DNA of 64,000 bases from JACCVL01 sp963695375 (lineage in GTDB: Bacteria; Actinomycetota; Actinomycetes; Propionibacteriales; Nocardioidaceae), in the NCBI GenBank assembly GCA_963695375.1, contig OY968767.1, positions 1,364,001 through 1,428,000 of the forward strand. Direction: 5' to 3'. Positions 25,659 through 35,233 of this stretch are shown here, piece by piece. The stretch's first letter is position 1; every line of letters starts with the position of its first letter. The translations under genes were made by a program, and so were the position numbers. Below the pieces are notes generated by a model that saw only the letters and a program-made list of their open reading frames with translations, searched no databases and was not told the DNA's origin.

Positions 25659-26996
25659 CTACCTTTCGGTGGAGGGGTCGCGGTCGGTGAGGTGGTTCGC
25701 CGGCCTGCCGCGCAACGACGCGTCGAGGACCTCGACGGTGTGCGCGGTCGCCATCGGCGCGCCGGCGCGGCGCAGACCCGACGCGATCTGCATCAGGCAG
25801 CCGGGGTTCGCGGTCACGAGCAGGTCGGCGCCGGTGGCCGCCACGTTGCCCGCCTTGCGGTCCCCGAGCTCGGCCGCGGGCTCGGGGTTCAGGATGTTCC
25901 AGACTCCTGCGCTGCCGCAGCAGACGGCTCCCTCGGCGATCTCGCGCAGCTCCAGGCCGGGGATCGCCCCCAGCAGCTCGCGCGGCGGCGTACGGACCCC
26001 CTGGGCGTGCGCCAGATGGCAGGCGTCGTGGTAGGCGATCGCCATCTCGAGCGGATGCCGCTCGGCGACCGGACCGAGCTCCACCAGCAGCTCGGTGACG
26101 TCACGGACCCGGGCGGCGAAGTCTGCGGCCCGCTCGGCGTAGTCGGGGTCGTCGACGAGGAGCTCGGCGTACTCCTTCATCGAGGAGCCGCAGCCCGCGG
26201 AGTTGACCACCACGTGCTGCACGCCGGTGTCGGTGAAGCAGTCGATCAGCGCGCGGGCGAACCTCCGGGCCTCGTCTCGCCGGCCGGTGTGCACCGACAG
26301 CGCGCCGCAGCAGCCCTGGGTCGCCGGGATGACGACGTCGCACCCCTCCATCGCCAGCACTCGGGCGGTGGCGGCGTTGACGTCGGGGAAGAACTCGCGC
26401 TGGACGCAGCCGGTCAGCATCCCGACCACCGCGCGACGGGTACCGCGTGCTGTCACCCGCTCGGGCAGCCGGGTCCGCCGCCCGAGCGGAGGCGCGACCG
26501 CCTCCATCGTCGCCAGCCTCGGCGACAACCGGCCCAGCAACCCGCTGCGCCGGACCAGCCGCTGCAGCCCGCTGCGCTGGTAGGCGGCCAGCGGCGCGCG
26601 CATCGCGCGGAGCCGCCGGGGATAGGGGAAGACCGAGAAGATGGCCTCCCGGAGCAGCCGCGGTCCCGGGGAGCGGTCGTGCTCGACCTCCACCTTGGCC
26701 CGGGCGATCTCGATGATCTGGTCGTACTGGACGCCGGACGGGCACGCGGTGACGCAGGCCATGCAGCCGAGGCAGGCATCCAGGTGCTGCACCACCTCGT
26801 CGCTCATCGGGGCACCCTTCTGCACCTGGTCGACCAGGTGGATGCGACCGCGCGGTGAGTCCATCTCCTCGCCCCACAAGACGTAGGTCGGGCAGGTGGG
26901 CAGGCAGAACCCGCAGTGCACGCAGTCACCGAGCAGGTCGTCGAGGGAGCGGGCGGTCGCGCCGAGCACGTCCGCGTCGTGGGATGCGGCAGTCAT
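25659..26996 (-). CDS. glcF: Glycolate oxidase Fe-S subunit
   Basis: Electron-transfer subunit of membrane-associated glycolate dehydrogenase. The 445-residue product has two [4Fe-4S] motifs, CVHCGFCLPTCP (Cys25, 28, 31, 35) and CLGCMACVTACP, then two CCG domains (GCVQREFFPDVN... TQGCCGAL and YHDACHLAH... EGAVCCGSAGVWN). ATG 26996 directly follows the glcE stop (TGAATG). The three subunits glcD, glcE and glcF are contiguous, which makes the assignment firm. Confidence 0.95.
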   Translation of the reverse strand: MTAASHDADVLGATARSLDDLLGDCVHCGFCLPTCPTYVLWGEEMDSPRGRIHLVDQVQKGAPMSDEVVQHLDACLGCMACVTACPSGVQYDQIIEIARAKVEVEHDRSPGPRLLREAIFSVFPYPRRLRAMRAPLAAYQRSGLQRLVRRSGLLGRLSPRLATMEAVAPPLGRRTRLPERVTARGTRRAVVGMLTGCVQREFFPDVNAATARVLAMEGCDVVIPATQGCCGALSVHTGRRDEARRFARALIDCFTDTGVQHVVVNSAGCGSSMKEYAELLVDDPDYAERAADFAARVRDVTELLVELGPVAERHPLEMAIAYHDACHLAHAQGVRTPPRELLGAIPGLELREIAEGAVCCGSAGVWNILNPEPAAELGDRKAGNVAATGADLLVTANPGCLMQIASGLRRAGAPMATAHTVEVLDASLRGRPANHLTDRDPSTER

Positions 26997-28271
26997 TCAG
27001 ATTCCTCCGACGAAGCGGCCGGGTGCGAAGCGGTGGTCAGGGTCGAACTCGTGCTTGAGCCGGCGCATCAGGTCCAAGGCCGGGACGGGGCCCCAGGAGT
27101 CGACCAGCTGACGCACCGGGGTCGGCGCCTGGAGGAGCACCGTGCTCCCGCCGGCCGTCATCGACCGCAGCGCGCTCACCGCCTCGGCCACGGCCTGCTC
27201 TCGGCCGGCGACCTGGGGCAGCACGGCGTACAGGACCCCGGCGCCGGCGCTGCCCTGGATCCGGCACGGCAGATCGAGCCGCTGCTCCAGCCGGGCCGCG
27301 CCGACCAGCAGGGGACCGACGCCGGTCAGCGGGACGGCGAGCTTGACCACCGCGTCGTCCGGTCCGGTGTCCAGGTCTGCCACCTCCGCGCTGTCCCGCT
27401 CGCCGTCGACCGGCGTCCCCCGAGCGCCGGTCTCCAGCAGGACCGCTGCAGCCGTCCGGCGCTCCTCCACCCCGCGCTCGGTCCCCTCGAGCAGCACCAG
27501 CACCTCGGTGACCGCGGCGTCCGCCGCGCGAGCCACCTCGACCGCGCTCGGCGCGATCGGTGAGCCGGCGACGCGCAGCGCGGCGGCGGCGGCCGCCGCC
27601 GGGTCGTCGTAGCCCGCGACCAGCCAGCGGCTGGCCACCGGCAGTGGGTGCAGGCGGACCACCATGCGGGTGACCAGCCCGAGCGTGCCGTAGGCGCCGC
27701 CGAGCAGCTTGGCGAGGTCGTAGCCGGCGACGTTCTTGACCACCTTGCCGCCGGCCTTGGCGCTGACGCCGTCGGGCCGGACCATGGTCACCCCGAGCAC
27801 GAGGTCCCGCGGCGTGCCGTAGAGCATCCGCCGCGGCCCGCTTCGGGTCGTCGACAGCGTGCCCCCGACGCTCGCGCCGCGCACCGGCTGGTCGAGAGCA
27901 AGCTGCTGGCCGGCCTCGGCGACGGCGGCGTTCAGGTCGTCGATCCGGGTGCCCGCCCCGACCGTGCAGACCAGGTCGCCCGCCTCGTGCTCGACGATGC
28001 CCGCCAGCCGCTCCGTGCTCACGACCAGGTCCGCCGAGCGCGGCGGCGGCCCCCAGTGCAGCGCCGTGCCCCGGCCACGGACCGTCACGGTGCAGCCGAG
28101 CCGAGCCGCCACGGCGAGCAGCCGGGCTGCCTGCTCGGTGCTGTCCGGGGTGGCCACCCACCGGGGCTGGACCCCCGCGACGGCGTCCTGTGCGGTGGCC
28201 TCCCGGGCAGCCCCGTCGACGGCGTCGGCCAGGTCGTCGAGCACGCTCGTGCCGGCCGGGGCGGAGCCCAT
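26997..28271 (-). CDS. glcE: Glycolate oxidase FAD-binding subunit GlcE
   Basis: Second FAD-type (PCMH fold) subunit of glycolate dehydrogenase. The 424-residue product has VTVRGRGTALHWG and ASVGGTLSTTRSGPRRMLYGTPRDLVLGVTMVRPDG and GKVVKNVAGYDLAKLLGGAYGTLG, all GlcE features. Its C-terminal half is more divergent, and no complete cap domain is seen, as expected for GlcE. The start shares one base with the glcD stop (TGATG). Confidence 0.93.
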   Translation of the reverse strand: MGSAPAGTSVLDDLADAVDGAAREATAQDAVAGVQPRWVATPDSTEQAARLLAVAARLGCTVTVRGRGTALHWGPPPRSADLVVSTERLAGIVEHEAGDLVCTVGAGTRIDDLNAAVAEAGQQLALDQPVRGASVGGTLSTTRSGPRRMLYGTPRDLVLGVTMVRPDGVSAKAGGKVVKNVAGYDLAKLLGGAYGTLGLVTRMVVRLHPLPVASRWLVAGYDDPAAAAAAALRVAGSPIAPSAVEVARAADAAVTEVLVLLEGTERGVEERRTAAAVLLETGARGTPVDGERDSAEVADLDTGPDDAVVKLAVPLTGVGPLLVGAARLEQRLDLPCRIQGSAGAGVLYAVLPQVAGREQAVAEAVSALRSMTAGGSTVLLQAPTPVRQLVDSWGPVPALDLMRRLKHEFDPDHRFAPGRFVGGI

Positions 28272-29727
28272 CAGAAGACCTCCGCCAGACCGGCCTCCTG
28301 CAGCGGGTGCGCGCCCTTGTGCCGGCCGGGTCGCTCACCGCACAGCCGCGGGGTCGGGAAGACCTTGCCCGGGTTGGACAGGTGTCGCGGGTCGAACGCG
28401 CACCGGAGCAGCTGCATCGTGTCCAGGTCGTCGGCGGTGAACATCTCGCCCATGTACCTCGCCTTGTCCGCGCCGACGCCGTGCTCACCGGTGATCGAGC
28501 CGCCGTGTTCCAGGCAGAGCGCGAGGATCTGGCCGGAGAGCTTCTCCGCCCGCTCCGTCTCGCCCTCCCGGTCGCCGTCGAAGAGCACCAGGGGGTGCAG
28601 GTTGCCGTCCCCGGCGTGGAACACGTTGGCCACCCGGACGCCGGCCTCGTCGGCGAGCTCGCCCATCCGGTGCAGCACCGACGCCAGCGCGGTCCGCGGG
28701 ATCACCCCGTCCTGCACGATGTAGTCCGGGCTGATCCGGCCGACGGCCGCGAACGCGGACTTCCGCCCGCGCCAGATCAGTGCCCGCTCGGCGTCGTCGG
28801 CCGCCTGCCGGACCTCGAACGAGCCGGCCCGCTCGCAGTGCCCGATCACGTCGTCCAGCTGCGCCTCGACCTCGGCCCGGGGGCCGTCGAGCTCGATCAC
28901 GAGGACGGCGCCGGCCCCGGCGGGGTATCCGCAGTGCACCGCCTCCTCGGCCGCCTCGATCGCGAGCGCGTCCATCATCTCGATCGCGGCCGGCACGACG
29001 CCGGCGCCGATGATCGACGAGGTGGCGGTGCCCGCGTCGTCGGTGCTGCGGAAGCCGGCCAGCAGCGTCATCACCGCCTCCGGCGCCCGGGTGAGCCGGA
29101 CGGTGGCCTCGGTGACCACCCCGAGCGTCCCCTCCGAGCCCACGACCGTCCCGAGCAGGTCGTATCCCGGCGCGTCCGGTGCGGTCGTCCCCAGCCGGGT
29201 CAGCTCGCCGTCCGGGGTGACGACCTCGAGGGACAGCACGTGGTTGGTGGTGAAGCCGTACTTGAGGCAGTGCGCCCCGCCGGAGTTCTCCGCCACGTTG
29301 CCGCCGATCGAGCAGATCTGCTGGCTGCTCGGGTCGGGCGCGTAGTAGTAGCCGTGTGGCTTGGCCGCCGCGGTCACGTCGAGGTTGATCACGCCGGGCT
29401 GCACGGTGGCCCGCTGCGCCGCCGGGTCGACGTCGAGGATCCGCCGCATCTGGGACAGCACGATCAGCACGCCCTCCGAGTGCGGCAATGCCCCGCCGGA
29501 CAGGCCGGTGCCGGAGCCCCGCGCCACGAACGGCACGCCGAGCTCGTGGCACAGCGACACGACGGTGCGGACCTGCTCGGTGCTGGAGGCGAGGACGACC
29601 AGCCCGGGCATCACCGCGTACGCGGCCAAGCCGTCGCACTCGTAGGTGCGGCGCCGCGCCTCGTCGGTGATCACGGCGTCGGCGTCCAGGGTCTCCCGGA
29701 CCCGGCGGGTGAGCTCGGCCAGCGCGG

Positions 29728-29731
<4 letters not shown>
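28271..29731 (-). CDS. glcD: Glycolate oxidase catalytic subunit GlcD
   Basis: FAD enzyme that oxidises glycolate to glyoxylate. The 486-residue product has the PCMH FAD-binding phrase PFVARGSGTGLSGGALP, SIGGNVAENSGGAHCLKYG and GSEGTLGVVTEATVRL, and the catalytic C-terminal NVFHAGDGNLHP and SITGEHGVGADKARYM. GTG 29731 overlaps the malate synthase stop by four bases. GlcD rather than D-lactate dehydrogenase is favoured by the glcE, glcF and aceB neighbours. Confidence 0.95.
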
Positions 29732-31353
<1,622 letters not shown>

Positions 31354-31466
31354 CGGCAGTCTTCTTTCCTGACTTTTCCGTATGGTGGACTTTTGGTTCT
31401 GGCAGATGGAAGGGTGTCGGACCGGAACCTAGAACAACCCGCGCATTCCGACAACAGGAGGCGGCC
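31354..31466. promoter_or_regulatory. Divergent control region of the glycolate operon and iclR
   Basis: 113 bases, clearly richer in A/T than its surroundings. It holds an imperfect dyad TTCCGTATGGTGGAC (about 31376-31390) and the direct repeat GACTTTT at 31371 and 31388, 17 bases apart. These are the best candidates for the IclR operator. GGAGG precedes the iclR GTG. Confidence 0.55.
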
Positions 31467-32219
31467 GTGGCGGCATCGGGCGGCGTGCAGTCGCTGGACC
31501 GCGCGCTGGACCTGCTCGAGCTGTTGGCCGAGGCGGGCGGGGAGGCGCGGCTCAGCGACCTCGGTCGCTCGGCGGCGCTGCCGCCGGCGACCATCCACCG
31601 GCTGCTGGGTGTCCTGCAGGCCCGCGGCTACGTCCGGCAGGGGGACTCCCGGCGGTACGGGCTCGGCCCCCGGCTGCTGGCCCTCGGCGACCTGGCCGGG
31701 CGGATGGTGGGCACCTGGGCCCGGCCGGTGCTCGCCGAGCTCACGGCCGCGACCGGCGAGACCTCGAACCTCGCCATCCTCGAGGGCGACGAGATGGTGT
31801 ACGTCGCGCAGGCACCCTCGGCGCACTCGCTGCGGATGTTCACCCAGGTCGGCCGGCGGGTGCCGCTGCACTGCACCGGTGTCGGCAAGGCGGTGCTGGC
31901 GGCGCTGCCGGAGCCGGCGCAGGCGGAGGTGGTGGACCGGCTGGTGCTGCGGCCGGCGACACCGCGCAGCCACACCGGCACCGGGGTGCTGCACCGCGAT
32001 CTGGCGGCCACCCGCGCCCGGGGCTGGGCCCTGGACGACGGCGAGCAGGAGCTGGGGGTGTGCTGCGTCGCCGTCGCGGTCCCGAGCGAGCCGGCGCTGT
32101 TCGCCGTCTCGGTCTCCGCCCCGGAGGTCCGGCTCTCGCCGGATCGCGCGCACGAGGTGGTCCCCGACCTGGCGGTGGCGGCCGAGCGGCTGGGTGAGTT
32201 GCTGCGCGGGCGTTCCTGA
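31467..32219 (+). CDS. IclR-family transcriptional regulator of the glycolate operon
   Basis: 250 residues. The N-terminal winged helix (SLDRALDLLELLAEAGGEARLSDLGRSAALPPATIHRLLGVLQARGYVRQ, residues about 6-58 in two helices plus wing) is followed by the IclR effector domain (TGETSNLAILEGDEMVYVAQ, PLHCTGVGKAVLAALPE, LGVCCVAVAVP). It is divergent from aceB, the classic layout for a local repressor that senses a small acid such as glyoxylate. The effector is inferred from context only. Confidence 0.92.
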   Translation: MAASGGVQSLDRALDLLELLAEAGGEARLSDLGRSAALPPATIHRLLGVLQARGYVRQGDSRRYGLGPRLLALGDLAGRMVGTWARPVLAELTAATGETSNLAILEGDEMVYVAQAPSAHSLRMFTQVGRRVPLHCTGVGKAVLAALPEPAQAEVVDRLVLRPATPRSHTGTGVLHRDLAATRARGWALDDGEQELGVCCVAVAVPSEPALFAVSVSAPEVRLSPDRAHEVVPDLAVAAERLGELLRGRS

Positions 32220-32269
32220 CCGGCCGGACCCCGCCGCCCCGCCCCGCCCACTGCGGGCGTCGGACCCAT

Positions 32270-32275
32270 TACGCT
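32270..32275 (+). promoter_or_regulatory. -10 box of guaB
   Basis: TACGCT 41 bases before the ATG. The leader of about 35 bases carries GAAAGG as ribosome binding site. Confidence 0.5.
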
Positions 32276-32316
32276 GGGCTTCTGCCGGCCCCGGACTGCG
32301 CCAGCGAAAGGTCTGC

Positions 32317-33816
32317 ATGGCACCCCAGGAGTTCGCCCCGCTCGCGCTCACCTTCGACGACGTCCTGCTGTTGCCGGGCGAGACCGACGTGGTGCCCAGC
32401 GAGGTGGACACCACCGCACGGCTGAGCCGGGGGCTCGAGGTCCGGCTGCCGCTGCTGTCCAGCGCGATGGACACCGTGACCGAGGCCCGGATGGCGATCG
32501 CGATGGCCCGGCAGGGCGGCATCGGGGTGCTGCACCGCAACCTGTCCGTCGCCGACCAGGCGGCGCAGGTGGACCTCGTCAAGCGGTCCGAGTCGGGGAT
32601 GATCACCAACCCGGTGACGGTCGGTCCGGACGTGACCCTCGAGCAGCTGGACGAGCTGTGCGGCCGGTACCGGGTGTCCGGGCTGCCCGTGGTGGACGAG
32701 GACCGCGTGCTGCTCGGCATCATCACCAACCGGGACCTGCGCTTCATCCCGGCCTCGCAGTGGGCCACCCGCACGGTGCGCGAGGTGATGACCTCGATGC
32801 CGCTGATCACCGCTCCGGTGGGCATCAGCAGCGACGACGCGGCGGCGCTGCTGGCCAAGCACAAGGTGGAGAAGCTGCCGCTCGTCGACGACGACGGGCG
32901 CCTGACCGGGCTGATCACGGTCAAGGACTTCGTCAAGTCCGAGCAGTATCCGCTGGCCACCAAGGATGACGAGGGACGGCTGCGCGTCGCCGCCGCGGTC
33001 GGCTTCTTCGGCGACGCGTGGGAGCGGGCCGGGGCACTGGTCGAGGCCGGTGTCGACGTGCTGGTCGCGGACACCGCGCACGGCCATGCCCGGTCGATGC
33101 TCGAGATGGTCCGGCGGCTGCGGGCCGACCCCGCCACCCGAGACGTGCAGATCGTCGGCGGCAACGTCGCGACCGGGGCAGGTGCGCGGGCGCTGGTGGA
33201 TGCCGGGGTGGACGCCGTCAAGGTCGGTGTCGGGCCGGGGTCGATCTGCACCACCCGGATCGTCGCCGGGGTCGGCGTCCCGCAGGTCACCGCGATCCGG
33301 GAGGCGGCCCAGGTGTGCCGTCCCGCCGGTGTCCCGGTCATCGCCGACGGCGGCCTGCAGTACTCCGGCGACATCGCCAAGGCGCTGGTCGCCGGAGCGG
33401 ACACGGTGATGCTGGGCTCGCTCCTCGCCGGCTGCGAGGAGAGCCCGGGTGACCTGATCTTCGTCAACGGCAAGCAGTTCAAGACCTACCGCGGGATGGG
33501 CTCGCTCGGCGCGATGGCGTCCCGCGGGCGGACCTCGTTCTCGCGGGACCGTTACTTCCAGGCCGATGTGGTCAGCGACGACAAGATCGTGCCGGAGGGG
33601 ATCGAGGGGCAGGTGCCGTACCGCGGTCCGCTCTCGGCGGTGGCCCACCAGCTCGTCGGCGGGCTGCACCAGTCGATGTTCTACGTCGGTGCCCGCACCC
33701 TGCCCGAGCTGCGCGAGCGCGGTCGCTTCGTCCGGATCACCTCGGCCGGTCTCCGCGAGAGCCACCCGCACGACATCCAGATGACGGTCGAGGCCCCGAA
33801 CTACTCGGCCGGCTGA
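32317..33816 (+). CDS. guaB: Inosine-5'-monophosphate dehydrogenase
   Basis: Oxidises IMP to XMP, the first step to GMP. The 499-residue product has the barrel start LTFDDVLLLPGETDVVPSEVDT, a CBS pair at about 95-215 (MITNPVTVGPDVTLEQL and VREVMTSMPLITAPVGIS), the catalytic loop GPGSICTTR (Cys311) and the mobile flap with GIEGQVPYRGPL. ATG 32317 follows GAAAGG. It is followed by guaB3 and guaA. Confidence 0.98.
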   Translation: MAPQEFAPLALTFDDVLLLPGETDVVPSEVDTTARLSRGLEVRLPLLSSAMDTVTEARMAIAMARQGGIGVLHRNLSVADQAAQVDLVKRSESGMITNPVTVGPDVTLEQLDELCGRYRVSGLPVVDEDRVLLGIITNRDLRFIPASQWATRTVREVMTSMPLITAPVGISSDDAAALLAKHKVEKLPLVDDDGRLTGLITVKDFVKSEQYPLATKDDEGRLRVAAAVGFFGDAWERAGALVEAGVDVLVADTAHGHARSMLEMVRRLRADPATRDVQIVGGNVATGAGARALVDAGVDAVKVGVGPGSICTTRIVAGVGVPQVTAIREAAQVCRPAGVPVIADGGLQYSGDIAKALVAGADTVMLGSLLAGCEESPGDLIFVNGKQFKTYRGMGSLGAMASRGRTSFSRDRYFQADVVSDDKIVPEGIEGQVPYRGPLSAVAHQLVGGLHQSMFYVGARTLPELRERGRFVRITSAGLRESHPHDIQMTVEAPNYSAG

Positions 33817-33829
33817 GGGACGCCGCCGA

Positions 33830-33835
33830 TAGGGT
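33830..33835 (+). promoter_or_regulatory. -10 box of guaB3, leaderless
   Basis: TAGGGT ends six bases before the GTG at 33842. Confidence 0.55.
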
Positions 33836-33841
33836 CACCGC

Positions 33842-34948
33842 GTGGTGGAGATCGAGATCGGACGGGCCAAGCGTGGCCGGCGGGCCTACGCCTTCGACGA
33901 CATCGCGATCGTCCCCAGCAGGCGGACCCGCGACCCCGAGGAGGTCTCGGTCGCCTGGCAGATCGACGCCTACCGGTTCGAGATCCCGGTGATGGCCGCA
34001 CCGATGGACTCGGTGATGTCACCGGAGACGGCCATCGCCCTCGGCAAGCTCGGGGGCCTCGGGGTGCTCGATCTCGAGGGGCTGTGGACCCGGTACGAGG
34101 ATCCCGGTCCGATGCTGGCCGAGGTGGCCCGGCTGCGGGGCCACGAGGCGACCCGCCGGCTGCAGCAGATGTACACCGAGCCGGTCCGTCCCGAGCTGGT
34201 CCGGGACCGACTGCAGCAGATGCGCGACTCCGGGGTCACCGTCGCCGGCGCGTTGTCGCCGCAGCGGACCAAGCAGCTCGCCAGCGTCGTGGTCGAGGCC
34301 GGGGTGGACCTGTTCGTCATCCGCGGCACCACGGTGTCGGCCGAGCACGTGTCCGGCACCGCCGAGCCGCTGAACCTCAAGGAGTTCATCTACGAGCTGG
34401 ACGTGCCGGTGATCGTCGGCGGCTGCGCCACCCACCAGGCCGCGTTGCACCTGATGCGGACCGGTGCCGCGGGCGTGCTCGTCGGCTTCGGCGGCGGCGC
34501 CGCGCACACCACCCGGTCCGTGCTCGGCGTCGCGGTGCCGATGGCGAGCGCCGTGGCGGACGTGGCCGCGGCGCGGCGCGACTATCTCGACGAGTCGGGC
34601 GGGCGCTACGTCCACGTCATCGCCGACGGCTCGGTCGGCCGCAGCGGCGACGTCGCCAAGGCGATCGCGTGCGGCGCGGACGCGCTGATGGTCGGCTCGC
34701 CGTTCGCCCGCGCCCAGGAGGCGCCGGGTCGCGGCTTCCACTGGGGGGCGGAGGCGTGGCATCCCGACCTGCCGCGCGGCGAGCGGGTCGAGTTCGGCAC
34801 CGTCGGGACGCTGGAGGAGGTCCTGTTCGGCCCCTCGCGGACCGCGGACGGGACGATGAACCTGATCGGGGCGCTGCGGCGCTCGCTGGCCATCGCCGGC
34901 TACACCGAGCTCAAGGAGTTCCAGCGGGTCGAGGTCGTCGTCCAGTAG
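33842..34948 (+). CDS. guaB3: GuaB3, IMP dehydrogenase-related protein
   Basis: 368 residues, an IMPDH/GMP-reductase barrel without CBS domains (RAYAFDDIAIVPSRRTRDPEEVS, PVMAAPMDSVMSPETAIALGKLGGLGVLDLEG, IADGSVGRSGDVAKAIACGADALMVGSPFA). At the place of the catalytic cysteine of IMPDH (GPGSICTTR in the neighbour GuaB) this protein reads GGGAAHTTR, that is His222. The family is widespread in actinobacteria next to guaB. A cyanobacterial GuaB3 has been described as a GMP reductase, but with the nucleophile changed here the reaction is uncertain. Very close GTG 33845 could serve as the start. Confidence 0.92.
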   Translation: MVEIEIGRAKRGRRAYAFDDIAIVPSRRTRDPEEVSVAWQIDAYRFEIPVMAAPMDSVMSPETAIALGKLGGLGVLDLEGLWTRYEDPGPMLAEVARLRGHEATRRLQQMYTEPVRPELVRDRLQQMRDSGVTVAGALSPQRTKQLASVVVEAGVDLFVIRGTTVSAEHVSGTAEPLNLKEFIYELDVPVIVGGCATHQAALHLMRTGAAGVLVGFGGGAAHTTRSVLGVAVPMASAVADVAAARRDYLDESGGRYVHVIADGSVGRSGDVAKAIACGADALMVGSPFARAQEAPGRGFHWGAEAWHPDLPRGERVEFGTVGTLEEVLFGPSRTADGTMNLIGALRRSLAIAGYTELKEFQRVEVVVQ

Positions 34949-35071
34949 GCCCCGCCGGCCGGCGACGAGGCATTTCCGTCGCTCGGACGGCGCAGATGCA
35001 TCGGCGCCGGTCGGGCGCAGCGCGGCATACCGCCGGGACGCTCGGCGGCCGTCGACTCCGCCTAGACAGGC

Positions 35072-35171
35072 CGCGGGCCCGACCGGGGGAGGGAGGTGGT
35101 CGGGCCCGCGAGCCGGCTGGCGTTGCGCCAGCCCAGACCCGAGTCCGGGGAGGGAGCGGAGGGACCGGGTC
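35072..35171. ncRNA. Candidate structured RNA: three hairpins with G-rich (minus strand C-rich) loops
   Basis: Hairpin 1: 13-bp perfect stem 35072-35084/35098-35110, 13-base loop GGGGGAGGGAGGT. Hairpin 2: 8-bp stem 35115-35122/35126-35133. Hairpin 3: about 10 bp with one bulge, 35134-35144/35162-35171, loop containing GGGGAGGGAGCGGA. On the minus strand both large loops read CTCCCTCCCC, like the C-rich loops of the actinobacterial 6C RNA. A TAGACA box at 35063 would start a plus-strand RNA at hairpin 1. The strand is not settled and no family match was computed. Confidence 0.4.
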
Positions 35172-35220
35172 CTGTCGCGCTCAACGACGACGCTCGAGCG
35201 GGGTTACGGCACGTTCTCGG

Positions 35221-35226
35221 TAGAGT
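35221..35226 (+). promoter_or_regulatory. -10 box of guaA, leaderless
   Basis: TAGAGT ends seven bases before the GTG at 35234. Confidence 0.55.
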
Positions 35227-35233
35227 TCGGGCG

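Larger units (their letters stand above)
34949..35233. other. Structured intergenic region between guaB3 and guaA
   Basis: 285 bases without a gene. The left 120 bases show no clear signal apart from a TAGACA box at 35063-35068. The right part carries three hairpins (35072-35110, 35115-35133 and 35134-35171) and the guaA -10 box. Confidence 0.6.
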
